A stretch of 64,000 nt of DNA from SVFI01 sp045588655 (GCA_045588655.1 JAZNEP010000029.1:1-64000), one strand, 5' to 3'; shown: positions 1-8,393, numbered from the stretch's first letter. Notes: a model not told the origin generated them from the letters alone. Made by a program: numbers and translations.

Positions 1-77
1 CACCAATCATTGCATTGTATCCGTTCTTACAGAGATACTTCGTAGCCGGACTTACCATCGGTGGTGTAAAAGAATAA
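1..77 (+). CDS. Carbohydrate ABC transporter permease, C-terminal end (partial)
   Basis: The reading frame open at the window edge ends PIIALYPFLQRYFVAGLTIG-GVKE and stop. The 'P(I/L)xxYPFxQRYFVxGxxxGxVK' ending is the usual C-terminus of MalG-type inner permease subunits of sugar ABC importers, which form the membrane channel with a second permease. Only about 25 residues are present, so the substrate cannot be told. A strong terminator follows. The family call rests on the conserved tail alone. Confidence 0.8.
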   Translation, partial: PIIALYPFLQRYFVAGLTIGGVKE

Positions 78-126
78 TTGGAAAAGTAACGAGAGAGATA
101 ATAAGAATTAGTTAATAGTTATGCAA

Positions 127-155
127 GGGATACCTGTTAGAAGGTATCCCTTTTT
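127..155 (+). terminator. Rho-independent terminator after the sugar permease
   Basis: A perfect 8-bp stem, GGGATACC (127-134) with GGTATCCC (143-150), has an 8-nt loop and is followed by TTTTT. It ends the ABC transporter operon. Confidence 0.9.
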
Positions 156-196
156 CTTGTATACAAGTTATATAAAAAGAATCTTAAGGAAAGTGA

Positions 197-225
197 TTGA
201 AAGTTTGGAAGGTTAGTTCTATAAT
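197..225 (+). promoter_or_regulatory. Sigma-A type promoter for the first DUF624 gene
   Basis: TTGAAA (197-202), a 17-bp spacer and TATAAT (220-225). This near-consensus promoter predicts a start near 232 and a leader of about 55 nt before the ATG at 288. Confidence 0.75.
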
Positions 226-287
226 AAAAAGGATTGTGAGATTTCAACGAACGAAAATAGAGATAGAAAAAATAAGGAGTGAATCAA

Positions 288-1049
288 ATGGGTTTTTTGA
301 GATTTGATAGTGAATTAATGCAGGAAATAAGCCGCGCAGCGGATTATGTTATTTTGAACGTATTATGCGTGCTTTGCTGCATACCTGTAATAACCGTAGG
401 AGCTGCTGTTACAGCGAAATACTACGTGTCAATGAAGATGGTCAGGGGAGAGGAACCAGCTGTACTAAAGTCATATTTTAAATCTTTTCGCGATAATTTT
501 AAGCAATCAACGCTCTTATGGATATTATCACTTGGTATTACCGCATTTTTGGCCTTGGATTGGTATATGATATTGAAGCAGGAGGCAACCTCCGTAAATA
601 ATGCGTTTCGTATTGCTTTGTTGATTCTATCCATTTTAGTGTTATTGTCTACTTGTTGTGTATTTCCGATTGTAGCCAGATTTCACGTAACCATGAAGGA
701 AGCCATAAGGAGTGCGGTTCTCTTTTCTTTCATTCATCCGGTGAAAATGGTGCTGGTAGCTCTTTCGGTAGGATTGCCATATTATATTGGAGCGTACTAT
801 ATGGAGTGGTTTATTGCCATCTGGGTTATTTGTACCGGCGTTTGCCTATATTTGATTAGTGCCATGTATGTAAAGGAGTTTGCAAAGCTGGAAGCCGGAA
901 AGAATGCCCGCGAGGAAGCAACTGGGGACGACAAAGAAACGGATGACGAGACAGCGCAAACAGAAGGAGAAGAAGAGTTACAAGACCCGCATGAGCCTGC
1001 GCAAGAAGATAGAGAAGATGGAAAAGAAGAAACATCAGAGGAGAACTAA
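288..1049 (+). CDS. DUF624 (YesL-like) membrane protein
   Basis: A 253-residue multi-pass membrane protein. The N-terminus (MGFLRFDSELMQEI, then a hydrophobic stretch with CIPVITVGAA and a KSFRDNFKQST segment) matches the DUF624/YesL family, whose members often sit beside sugar ABC transporters but have no established biochemical role. About five hydrophobic segments occupy residues 20-200, followed by an acidic, Glu-rich tail of about 45 residues that is probably cytoplasmic. The ATG at 288 is preferred over the in-frame GTG at 279 because AAGGAG (274-279) lies 8 nt upstream and the GTG overlaps it. The stop at 1047-1049 abuts the next ATG, so the two genes are probably translationally coupled. 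It is a paralogue of the convergent gene at 1827-2516. Confidence 0.85.
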   Translation: MGFLRFDSELMQEISRAADYVILNVLCVLCCIPVITVGAAVTAKYYVSMKMVRGEEPAVLKSYFKSFRDNFKQSTLLWILSLGITAFLALDWYMILKQEATSVNNAFRIALLILSILVLLSTCCVFPIVARFHVTMKEAIRSAVLFSFIHPVKMVLVALSVGLPYYIGAYYMEWFIAIWVICTGVCLYLISAMYVKEFAKLEAGKNAREEATGDDKETDDETAQTEGEEELQDPHEPAQEDREDGKEETSEEN

Positions 1050-1736
1050 ATGTCAGACGAAATCACATGGAAACAAAAAATAAAAGATGAGATTGAAAAA
1101 ATAAAAGCAATGGATGCAAAGAAAAGATGGAATTATTTTCAGTCTTATTACCTGGCAAAAACAGCCATTGCGATTGCGCTAATCTTAATGCTGATTTCGA
1201 TGGCATATGAAATGAAACAGGCGGCAAGAGAGGAGCTTCTCTCCGGATGCTTTATTAATGCGGATATTAATATGGATGGATATCAATTTTTAACTGATGA
1301 TTACATGCAGCATTGTGGTAAAAGTAAAAAAGATGCGCTGACTTACTTATCACTGGGAAATACTATGGATTTCATGAATGAAAATCCATTGGATGGTGAT
1401 TCGTACGAGATGGCATTGATTGCGCAGATATCGGCGGGAGATTTTGATTATATGATATTAGATGAGCCGGCATTTGAGCATTATAGAGAGGTTGATTTTT
1501 ATGCGGATCTGGAGCAGACCTTATCTGAGGACCAGCAAAAGACATATGCAGAAAGAATCGTGTATCAAAAAGATAAAGACGGAACAAATGAAATGGCGGC
1601 GGCAATAGAGCTCACAGGTACAGAGTTTGCCAAAGCGTACGATGTCGCGCCTGAGAAGGTATATCTGGTGTTTATAGACGTGAATCAGGATGTGGAAAAC
1701 AATCGCAGACTGACAGATTATATATTAGGCAAATAG
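1050..1736 (+). CDS. Single-pass membrane protein of unknown function
   Basis: A 228-residue protein that I do not recognise. Residues 1-35 are charged and cytoplasmic-looking (many Lys and Glu), residues 36-54 form one membrane segment (AIAIALILMLISMAY), and the remaining 170 or so residues are polar, acidic and probably extracytoplasmic. There is no signal peptidase site and no catalytic motif I can name. The start follows the upstream DUF624 stop without a gap, with GAGGAG as ribosome binding site. The pairing implies a joint role with the DUF624 protein, perhaps as an accessory of the neighbouring sugar importer, but this is inference from position only. Confidence 0.7.
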   Translation: MSDEITWKQKIKDEIEKIKAMDAKKRWNYFQSYYLAKTAIAIALILMLISMAYEMKQAAREELLSGCFINADINMDGYQFLTDDYMQHCGKSKKDALTYLSLGNTMDFMNENPLDGDSYEMALIAQISAGDFDYMILDEPAFEHYREVDFYADLEQTLSEDQQKTYAERIVYQKDKDGTNEMAAAIELTGTEFAKAYDVAPEKVYLVFIDVNQDVENNRRLTDYILGK

Positions 1737-1750
1737 AAAGAATAGAAAAA

Positions 1751-1802
1751 GCTGTTACAAATCATTGATGAAAAAATAGCAATGATCTGTAACAGCCTTT
1801 TT
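1751..1802 (+). terminator. Bidirectional terminator between convergent DUF624 genes
   Basis: A long stem, GCTGTTACAAATCATTG (1751-1767) with CAATGATCTGTAACAGC (1780-1796), has one internal mismatch. CTTTTT lies to the right, and the A-run to the left gives a U-run on the minus strand. It can serve both the plus operon and the minus-strand gene at 1827-2516. Confidence 0.85.
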
Positions 1803-1826
1803 AATTTCTTGTTTTGCTTCTTTTCT

Positions 1827-2516
1827 TTACGCTTCTTCTCGTTCCTTGGCTGCTAAGTCTAAATCAGAGGAAGGTTCCTGGTCCGGATTTTGCAGCTGTT
1901 CACAGCGCTCTAAAATGCGGTTGATAAATAAAGAACAAAAGTAAGACATGAATGCAAAACCAAAAAACAGTCCAAGGCTTCCGATAAAAACAAGATTATC
2001 ACCAGATAAGGAACTAAAATATAGGAGAGCAACATGTAGAAAGACGATAAAAATTGTAACAGGCATATTACTGATACTAATCAGAATGGCATTTTTAATC
2101 GTCTGTTTCATGGTGTTCTGATACAAAGATAAAAGCGGAAAGGCGTATATCATAATAGAAATTACTATAAAAATTAATAACCACACCGGAAATTGAAGAA
2201 ATTCAAGAGATGGGTCTAATATCACATATATAATATACAAATCCGCTGTAAAAAAGATACAGAGAAAAACCAGGACAAGACCCAGTACAGTACCTTGTTT
2301 AAAACTACTGCGGAACGCTTTCCAATAATTGTTCATGATGTATACATCTTCTTTACGCACTAATTTAATAGCGGTGTTATATAACGCAGAAATAGCAGCA
2401 CCAATGGTAAAGATTGGTATACAGGAGATTAAAAAATTGGCATTTAACAAAATTAAATCAAACGTAGTAGACAACATACGCATAATCGGGTTATCCGATT
2501 GAAATAAATTTCTCAT
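1827..2516 (-). CDS. DUF624 (YesL-like) membrane protein, second copy
   Basis: A 229-residue multi-pass membrane protein paralogous to the gene at 288-1049. Shared landmarks are the N-terminal F-x-S-x3-I-M motif, SCIPIFTIGAA and WKAFRSSFKQGT. Start chosen at the ATG at 2516 (MRNLFQSD), which has CATAAGGAG just upstream; the frame stays open further upstream but the translated residues there are not family-like. It has about five membrane segments and an acidic, Glu/Gln-rich tail. The function of the family is unknown. Two copies facing each other across one terminator suggest local duplication and inversion or independent recruitment. Confidence 0.85.
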   Translation of the reverse strand: MRNLFQSDNPIMRMLSTTFDLILLNANFLISCIPIFTIGAAISALYNTAIKLVRKEDVYIMNNYWKAFRSSFKQGTVLGLVLVFLCIFFTADLYIIYVILDPSLEFLQFPVWLLIFIVISIMIYAFPLLSLYQNTMKQTIKNAILISISNMPVTIFIVFLHVALLYFSSLSGDNLVFIGSLGLFFGFAFMSYFCSLFINRILERCEQLQNPDQEPSSDLDLAAKEREEA

Positions 2517-2780
2517 AGTCAGCTCCTTATGTAAAATATTAGTATAGTACCAGTATATATAGAAAGTGCACGATATCGCATGCAAGTCAAGTATAGCAGA
2601 AAAAAAAAGCACTGGAAAGATAGAAATCAAGGGAAGAAACACGCGTTTTTACAATTTGGGCAATAAACGACATAAGAATAGCAATATCTGTAAAGCGAAT
2701 AAATCGAAAAAACGTATAATAAAGGAAACGGACATGAAAAAAATTTCAGTTCGTTTAAAAGTGCAACTCTCTTACTATCC
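2517..2780. other. Intergenic leader region of the second DUF624 gene
   Basis: About 265 bp of A/T-rich sequence between two minus-strand genes. It should hold the promoter of the gene starting at 2516. On the minus strand a TATACT-like -10 lies about 30 bp upstream of that start, but I find no convincing -35 box at 17 bp. A weak plus-strand reading frame here (2566-2829) has a very basic, low-complexity translation and runs through the next terminator, so I do not call it a gene. Confidence 0.4.
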
Positions 2781-2787
2781 AAAAAAG

Positions 2788-2822
2788 GAGAGCAGGATCA
2801 TAATCCTGCTCTCTTTTTTTTG
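2788..2822 (-). terminator. Terminator of the AraC-type gene
   Basis: A perfect 11-bp stem, GAGAGCAGGAT (2788-2798) with ATCCTGCTCTC (2803-2813), loop CATA. It is flanked by an A-run on the left (a U-run for the minus strand) and a T-run on the right, so it can work in both directions. Its position immediately after the minus-strand AraC gene makes that gene the likely user. Confidence 0.85.
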
Positions 2823-2844
2823 TATTTGAAATCTTTGCAATCCC

Positions 2845-3774
2845 TTATTTTATCTCTTCTGCGCGGAATTTGTTGCGATACTCAGATGGGGAACAATTAG
2901 TTACTTTTTTAAAACACCGACAGAAGGTTGTCAGGTTATTAAATCCGGTTTGGAAAGCAATATCTGTAATAGGAATATCTGTAGCTAGCAAGGATTGTGC
3001 AGCCTGAACCCTTTTATGAGATAGATAGTCATAAAAAGTAGTATTCGTATGTTGCTTAAATAATCTTGAAAAATGATATTTCGAGAATCCTATGTATTTT
3101 GCAGCCTGTTCCAAAGAGAGATCTTCTGTATAATTTGAGTCTATAAAATTTAAAAGATTGACAAATTTTTCATAATGATCACGGCGTTTACTATTACCGG
3201 ATACATCTGCAGGATTTTGCGTGGCATGATATTGATTTTTCCCAATCAAAATAAAAATTTTAAGTAAAAGAGAATATACCGTATATTCCCATAAAATATC
3301 ATTCGTAAAATAGATATCCACCATCTGCATAAGTATGGCATATATTTCCTGATAAATACCCGGCTTTGTGGATGCATTGCAAAAATACGGTTCCATGAAC
3401 AGAGGATTGAGTGTCTGGAAATCTTCAAAAGGTGTAAGCATATCAAGATTGAAAAGATAAATAAATCTTGCGCCGTCGCAGTTCCAGCAAACTTTGTGAA
3501 GCATATGCGGTGGAATCATTAGAATATCACCGGTGTTTAAAACAACGGTCTTTCCATTGACAATAAGCTTGTAACTTTTTTCAAGACACAGGATGATTTC
3601 CATGGCATTGTGATGGTGCGTACTGTATCCTTCCAACTGGTTATTATACCAGATACGGACGTGAGATTTTGGGACAAAGTCGACTTCTTCCACCGAATCG
3701 TCGGTTAGAGTACGTCCAATATATTCCCGAATGGGTTGTTTGTACTTTAGTGGTGTTTCTTTTTGATCAATCAT
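2845..3774 (-). CDS. AraC-family transcriptional regulator with cupin sensor domain
   Basis: A 309-residue cytoplasmic regulator. The N-terminal half is a cupin fold: HHHNAMEI near residues 53-60 and a GDILMIPP strand near 80-90 form the usual sugar-sensing barrel. The C-terminal 100 residues hold the two helix-turn-helix motifs of AraC/XylS proteins (FSKYHFSRLFKQ, and DIAFQTGFNNLTTFCRCFKK with the final P-S-E-Y-R). It is transcribed away from the GH3 glycosidase at 4020, the standard arrangement for a local activator of a glycoside-use gene, and the 245-bp gap between them holds inverted repeats. The regulated target and the ligand are inferred. Confidence 0.92.
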   Translation of the reverse strand: MIDQKETPLKYKQPIREYIGRTLTDDSVEEVDFVPKSHVRIWYNNQLEGYSTHHHNAMEIILCLEKSYKLIVNGKTVVLNTGDILMIPPHMLHKVCWNCDGARFIYLFNLDMLTPFEDFQTLNPLFMEPYFCNASTKPGIYQEIYAILMQMVDIYFTNDILWEYTVYSLLLKIFILIGKNQYHATQNPADVSGNSKRRDHYEKFVNLLNFIDSNYTEDLSLEQAAKYIGFSKYHFSRLFKQHTNTTFYDYLSHKRVQAAQSLLATDIPITDIAFQTGFNNLTTFCRCFKKVTNCSPSEYRNKFRAEEIK

Positions 3775-3819
3775 AGTGCAATTCCTCTTTCTACAACAAA
3801 TAATTTACAATAGGTGAAT

Positions 3820-3882
3820 AGATGCAGATGCGTATGCATCTATGCATAAGTAAACTATAGTAATTATAATGCAAACGGAAAA
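3820..3882 (+). promoter_or_regulatory. Candidate operator, -10 box and cre-like site upstream of the GH3 gene
   Basis: AGATGC and GATGC repeats (3820-3831) face GCATC/GCATCT (3836-3841), giving GATGC-GTAT-GCATC, with a further TATGCAT at 3841-3847. A TATAAT (3865-3870) follows with no good -35, so the repeats occupy the -35 position, as at activator-dependent AraC-type promoters. ATGCAAACGGAAAA (3869-3882) matches the catabolite-responsive element consensus WTGNAANCGNWNNC except at the last C. Function is inferred. Confidence 0.45.
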
Positions 3883-4019
3883 AAAAGGAAAGCACTTTTT
3901 CGCAACATTTGTAAAGGTGTTAGCAATATTTGTGATGTGTAAAAGACAAACATTTTATAAGATATCTTTATAAGAAATACCAAAAATACAATAAAAATAA
4001 ACAGAAAAGGAAAAGAGAG

Positions 4020-6131
4020 ATGAACAGGGAATTAGCGAAAAAAAGAGCCACTGAACTGGTGGAACAAATGACAGTGGAGGAAATGGCGTCACAGCTCAGA
4101 TTTGATGCTCCGGCGATTGAAAGATTGGGCATTCCTGAGTACAACTGGTGGAATGAGGGTCTGCATGGTGTTGCAAGAGCAGGTACAGCAACTGTATTTC
4201 CACAGGCGATCGGACTGGGAGCAACCTTTGACGAAGAATTATTAAACGAAATCGGAGATGTCATTGCAGAAGAAGCAAGAGCTAAGTATAACGAGGCGTC
4301 AAAGCAGGGTGATGGCGATATCTATAAGGGGCTTACCTTATGGTCACCAAATGTGAACCTGTTCCGCGATCCAAGATGGGGTAGAGGACATGAGACATAT
4401 GGAGAAGATCCATATCTGATCAGTCGTCTCGGTGTTTCCTTTATCAAAGGTCTTCAGGGTGATGGAGAATATATGAAGACAGCTGCATGTGCAAAACATT
4501 TTGCCGTGCATTCCGGTCCGGAAGAGCAGCGTCACTATTTTGATGCAAAAGCAGATATGAAAAATATGTGGGAAACTTATCTGCCGGCTTTTGAAGCCTG
4601 TGTAAAAGAAGCAGGTGTAGAAGCGGTAATGGGTGCATATAACCGTACAAACGGTGAGCCATGCTGTGCACATTCCTACTTGATGGAAGACGTTCTTCGT
4701 GGATTATGGGGATTTGAAGGACACTATGTATCCGACTGCTGGGCAGTAAAAGATTTCCATGAAAATCATAAAGTAACAAAGAGTGAAGAAGACAGCGTAG
4801 TGCTTGCACTGGATAAGGGTTGCGATTTGAACTGCGGTTGTACCTATCAGAAGATTATGCTGGCATATAAGAAGGGTATCTTACCTCTTGAGCATATCAA
4901 ACGTTCTGCAATCCGTCTGTTTACAGCAAGATTTATGCTTGGTATGTTTGATGAAACAGAATTTGATAAGATTCCATATGAAAAAATAGAGTGCAAAGAA
5001 CATTTAGCGCTGGCGTCTAAAGCGACAAAAGAAAGTGTAGTACTTCTCAAGAATGATGGTATTTTACCATTAAAGAAAGAGAAACTTCAGACCATAGGAG
5101 TGATTGGACCGAATGCAGACAGCAGAAAAGCGCTGATTGGTAACTATCATGGAACTTCTTCCAGATATATTACTGTTCTGGAAGGTATTCAGGATTATGT
5201 GGGAGATGATGTCAGAGTACTTTATTCTCAAGGATGTCACTTATTCCTTGACAGAGAAGAGCCATTGGCAAAAGCGGATGACCGTTTGTCAGAAGCAGTA
5301 ACCGTAGCAAAGCATTCAGATCTTGTGGTTCTTTGTCTTGGTTTGGATGAGACTTTGGAAGGAGAAGAGGGAGATACAGGTAATGCGTATGCTTCCGGAG
5401 ACAAACTCGATCTTAGACTTCCACAGTCACAGATCAACTTATTGGAAACTGTAGCAGCGACAGGCGTACCGTTCATCGTATGCATGATGGCGGGAAGTGC
5501 AATGGATCTTTGCTATGCAGATGAAAAAGCTTCCGCTGTTCTTCAGGTATGGTATCCAGGTGCAAGAGGAGGAAAAGACATCGCACAGATGTTATTCGGA
5601 GAGGTATCACCATCCGGTAAGCTTCCGATTACTCTGTACCGTGATCTTGAAGGAATGCCTGAATTTACAGACTATTCTATGAAAGGAAGAACCTATCGTT
5701 TCCTTGAAAAAGCACCATTGTATCCATTTGGATATGGTCTTACATACGGAGATGGAGCAGTCACAGAAATGAAAGCAGAAAAAGAGCTTTCTTACGGTGA
5801 AGTTTCAAAAGCAGATACCAAAGTAAGTGTGAAGGTGGTAAACAGCGGAGACTGTGCAATCGAAGAAGTAGTACAGATTTATGTTCAGGTAACAGGAACA
5901 GAAAATGAAGTACCAAATCCGAAACTTGCTGCATTTAAGAGAGTAAGTCTTGCAGCAAAGGAAGAGAAATGGGTAGAAATCAATGTACCTGCAAATGCAT
6001 TCTCTACGGTTGATAAAAACGGAGAAAGAGTATTTGACGGAACGGGAGCTACCATTTATGCAGGCCTTGGTCAGCCGGATGATAGAACAAAAGAACTGAC
6101 AGGAAAAGATGTAGTTACATTGAATATTTAA
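4020..6131 (+). CDS. Glycoside hydrolase family 3, beta-xylosidase/beta-glucosidase type
   Basis: A 703-residue intracellular enzyme with no signal peptide, so it probably trims imported oligosaccharides. The N-terminal TIM-barrel domain carries WWNEGLHGV (residues 43-51, typical of the GH3 beta-xylosidase branch), DPRWGRGHETYGEDP (117-131), KHF (159-161) and the nucleophile motif SDCW with Asp239. The alpha/beta sandwich domain has LEGEEGD (446-452), the region of the acid/base Glu. A fibronectin-III-like domain fills the last 110 residues. Length and domain order are complete. The ribosome binding site is the AAAAGGAAAAGAGAG tract before the ATG. It is divergent from an AraC regulator and followed by a sugar-binding-fold GGDEF protein. 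Xyloside versus glucoside specificity is not decided by sequence alone. Confidence 0.93.
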   Translation: MNRELAKKRATELVEQMTVEEMASQLRFDAPAIERLGIPEYNWWNEGLHGVARAGTATVFPQAIGLGATFDEELLNEIGDVIAEEARAKYNEASKQGDGDIYKGLTLWSPNVNLFRDPRWGRGHETYGEDPYLISRLGVSFIKGLQGDGEYMKTAACAKHFAVHSGPEEQRHYFDAKADMKNMWETYLPAFEACVKEAGVEAVMGAYNRTNGEPCCAHSYLMEDVLRGLWGFEGHYVSDCWAVKDFHENHKVTKSEEDSVVLALDKGCDLNCGCTYQKIMLAYKKGILPLEHIKRSAIRLFTARFMLGMFDETEFDKIPYEKIECKEHLALASKATKESVVLLKNDGILPLKKEKLQTIGVIGPNADSRKALIGNYHGTSSRYITVLEGIQDYVGDDVRVLYSQGCHLFLDREEPLAKADDRLSEAVTVAKHSDLVVLCLGLDETLEGEEGDTGNAYASGDKLDLRLPQSQINLLETVAATGVPFIVCMMAGSAMDLCYADEKASAVLQVWYPGARGGKDIAQMLFGEVSPSGKLPITLYRDLEGMPEFTDYSMKGRTYRFLEKAPLYPFGYGLTYGDGAVTEMKAEKELSYGEVSKADTKVSVKVVNSGDCAIEEVVQIYVQVTGTENEVPNPKLAAFKRVSLAAKEEKWVEINVPANAFSTVDKNGERVFDGTGATIYAGLGQPDDRTKELTGKDVVTLNI

Positions 6132-6149
6132 TAAGTGCTGAAATGTGTA

Positions 6150-6176
6150 AAATGGAGGATACAAGTCCTCCATTTT
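6150..6176 (+). terminator. Terminator after the GH3 gene
   Basis: A 10-bp stem, AAATGGAGGA (6150-6159) with TCCTCCATTT (6166-6175), has a 6-nt loop and a short T-run. It lies between the GH3 stop and the next start, so read-through is possible. Confidence 0.65.
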
Positions 6177-6208
6177 GCATACTTAGTTTCAGAGAGGACA
6201 GGATAGTA

Positions 6209-8065
6209 ATGAAGATTGGGGCTTTTATTGGGGATATTTGTCAAAAATATCAATCAATAATTATTGATTCATTAAGTAAAGCGGTTAGAGAAAAGGGAGA
6301 TACGTTGTATGTTTTTAGCTGTTTTGCGACACCTGGACAGAATATATTGCATGCAGAAGGTGAAAAAAGCATTATTTATCTTCCGGATTTAAAAGATTTT
6401 GATGGAATCATATGTGCCGGTGATACATGGAATCAATTTGGTATGGAACAGGATCTGTTGGAATGCATAGCAACCAATGCGACATGTCCTGTAGTCAGCC
6501 TTCGTTCCCTGCAGGAGGACTATTATAATATATTGGTCGATAATGAATATTCCATGTATACAATGACGAACCATTTTATTCAGCAGGGAAAGACGAATAT
6601 CTGCTTTGTTACAGGTCGCATGGAGATGGTGGATGCGCAAGAGAGATTTACCGGATTCAAAAAGGCGATGGAAGAAGCAGGTCTTGAAGTGGAAGAAGAA
6701 GACGTTTATGAGGGTGATTACTGGAGAAGAAAGGGCGAAAAAATTGTAGATGCCTTTTTTGAAAAAAGAAGCAGAAAACCGGAAGTGATTATATGTTCAA
6801 ATGATTTTATGGCAATTTCCGTTTGCGAAGAGCTCAAAAAAAGAGGAATTCGTGTTCCGGAGCAGGTATGGGTTTCCGGTTTTGATAATATGCAGGAAGG
6901 CCAGATGCAGGAAGTATCACTGACGACAGTATCCGTACCATTTGAGGATATGGCGCAAGCGGCGGTAAATACGCTGCATAAATTATATCATGGTGAAGTG
7001 GTTGACAGGAAACAGCGATTGAAAACAGTTATTTGCCCTAGAGAGAGCAGCGGATGTTTAGAGTATAAAGCACCGGACAATAAACTGGAATATTTGTATC
7101 AGGTACAAAAATCCAGACATATTGTGAAAGAATGCGGGGAGATGAGTACCGATTTTGAAAGCGCGCTTAGCGAAAAAGAGGCAATTGATTGGGCCTCTCT
7201 GTTTCTGAGAGGATTTAACTTGGAGAATTTCTTTATTTGCTTACGTCCGGATACAAAAACGTATGACAATAATAAAGATATTTGTCTCAGACATTATTTG
7301 GATGAGAACCGTAATCCGGTGCATGTGAATATCCCGTTCAAAGAGAATGAGCTTTTACCGGCTGAGTTTGTTTCAAAACTTGAGAATAGAACCAGTATTT
7401 TTCTTCCAATTCATTGTAAAAATGAGATATACGGTTACATGGTTCTTCAGATGAAAGAAACCGATGAATTTATGATGGATGAAAGGTATGAATTTTTAAG
7501 TTTGAATCTGGGAAATACCCTGAAGAAAAATTATATGTACTACGAATTGTTTGAAGTGAATGACATTATGAGACTTTATCTTCAGGACCCATTGACGGAA
7601 ATACTAAACAGACGAGGATTTGATCGTAAACTGGTAGAGCTTCATCAATCCATTAAGGATGAACAGACAAATATTGCCATGGTAAGTATTGATATGGATG
7701 GTCTAAAATATATCAATGACACATTTGGACATGTGGAAGGTGATATTGCACTGAAAAAATTCAGCGAGTGTCTGACAAAGGCTTTGATGCCAAAAGAATT
7801 TTGTGCTCGTATGGGTGGCGATGAGTTTAGTGCTGCACTCATTATTGATGTACCGGATCGAGCAGAATTATTCCGCGAAACACTCAATCAGTATATCATG
7901 GATGAAAATAAAAACATAAATGAAGATTACCAGCTTGATTATAGTATGGGAATTTGCGTGGTAAAAGAAAAAGATAGCTTTATGGATTGTATGTACAAAG
8001 CCGACAGGCGTATGTACAAAAATAAAAAAGGGAAAGTACATAAGCAAGGAGGACGGCGCATATAA
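6209..8065 (+). CDS. Diguanylate cyclase with LacI/periplasmic-binding-protein-type sensor domain
   Basis: A 618-residue protein with no membrane segment and no DNA-binding domain. Residues 1-290 match the type-1 periplasmic-binding fold of LacI-family effector domains (MKIGAFIGDI start; ICSNDFMAISVCEELKKRG; VSGFDN). A middle region of about 140 residues may be GAF-like. Residues 450-610 form the GGDEF domain with intact GGDEF at 536-540, so it should make cyclic di-GMP. The RxxD inhibitory site five residues before GGDEF is replaced by MPKE, suggesting no product inhibition at that site. Start at the ATG at 6209 with AGAGGA upstream; the frame is open further upstream but crosses the GH3 terminator. 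Its neighbours point to sensing of a sugar released or imported by the GH3/ABC genes (inference). Confidence 0.9.
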   Translation: MKIGAFIGDICQKYQSIIIDSLSKAVREKGDTLYVFSCFATPGQNILHAEGEKSIIYLPDLKDFDGIICAGDTWNQFGMEQDLLECIATNATCPVVSLRSLQEDYYNILVDNEYSMYTMTNHFIQQGKTNICFVTGRMEMVDAQERFTGFKKAMEEAGLEVEEEDVYEGDYWRRKGEKIVDAFFEKRSRKPEVIICSNDFMAISVCEELKKRGIRVPEQVWVSGFDNMQEGQMQEVSLTTVSVPFEDMAQAAVNTLHKLYHGEVVDRKQRLKTVICPRESSGCLEYKAPDNKLEYLYQVQKSRHIVKECGEMSTDFESALSEKEAIDWASLFLRGFNLENFFICLRPDTKTYDNNKDICLRHYLDENRNPVHVNIPFKENELLPAEFVSKLENRTSIFLPIHCKNEIYGYMVLQMKETDEFMMDERYEFLSLNLGNTLKKNYMYYELFEVNDIMRLYLQDPLTEILNRRGFDRKLVELHQSIKDEQTNIAMVSIDMDGLKYINDTFGHVEGDIALKKFSECLTKALMPKEFCARMGGDEFSAALIIDVPDRAELFRETLNQYIMDENKNINEDYQLDYSMGICVVKEKDSFMDCMYKADRRMYKNKKGKVHKQGGRRI

Positions 8066-8083
8066 TGTCACAGGAGGTGCGCG

Positions 8084-8353
8084 ATGGATACGTTCTATGC
8101 ACATGGTTTTTTCTGGATTATTATTGTATGTGTGACGGTATTGCTTTTGATGCAATTAAAAAAGAAGACAGGAATGATTTTATCATTTGTACAAAGAGGA
8201 ATGACAGGTTTTTTGGTGATTACTCTACTAAATAAAGGGTTCGAAGCACTGGCACTTGACCTATTTGTAGGAATAAATGTATGGACTCTTTTGACAAGTG
8301 CAATCCTAGGAATTCCGGGGGTTTGCGTACTATATTTGATGAATTTATTCTAG
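8084..8353 (+). CDS. bofA: BofA-like (pro-sigma-K processing inhibitor family) small membrane protein
   Basis: An 89-residue protein with two or three hydrophobic segments (residues 10-24, 42-60, 66-87) and the family's ending IPGVCVLYLMNLF. In Bacillus, BofA holds the SpoIVFB protease inactive in the forespore outer membrane until sigma-K is needed. Length fits the family (about 87 residues). GGAGGTG lies before the ATG. It is 18 bp after the GGDEF gene and may be co-transcribed. No other sporulation checkpoint gene is nearby, so the role here is uncertain. The name is assigned by family resemblance. Confidence 0.75.
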   Translation: MDTFYAHGFFWIIIVCVTVLLLMQLKKKTGMILSFVQRGMTGFLVITLLNKGFEALALDLFVGINVWTLLTSAILGIPGVCVLYLMNLF

Positions 8354-8393
8354 TTGATTAGTAATTTCTAACAAAAATAAATTATTTGTGAAA

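Noticed and set aside
2566..2829. 87-codon plus-strand frame between the DUF624 and AraC genes
   Set aside because: Low-complexity Lys/Ile/Ser translation, no good ribosome binding site at its start, and it runs through a strong terminator hairpin.
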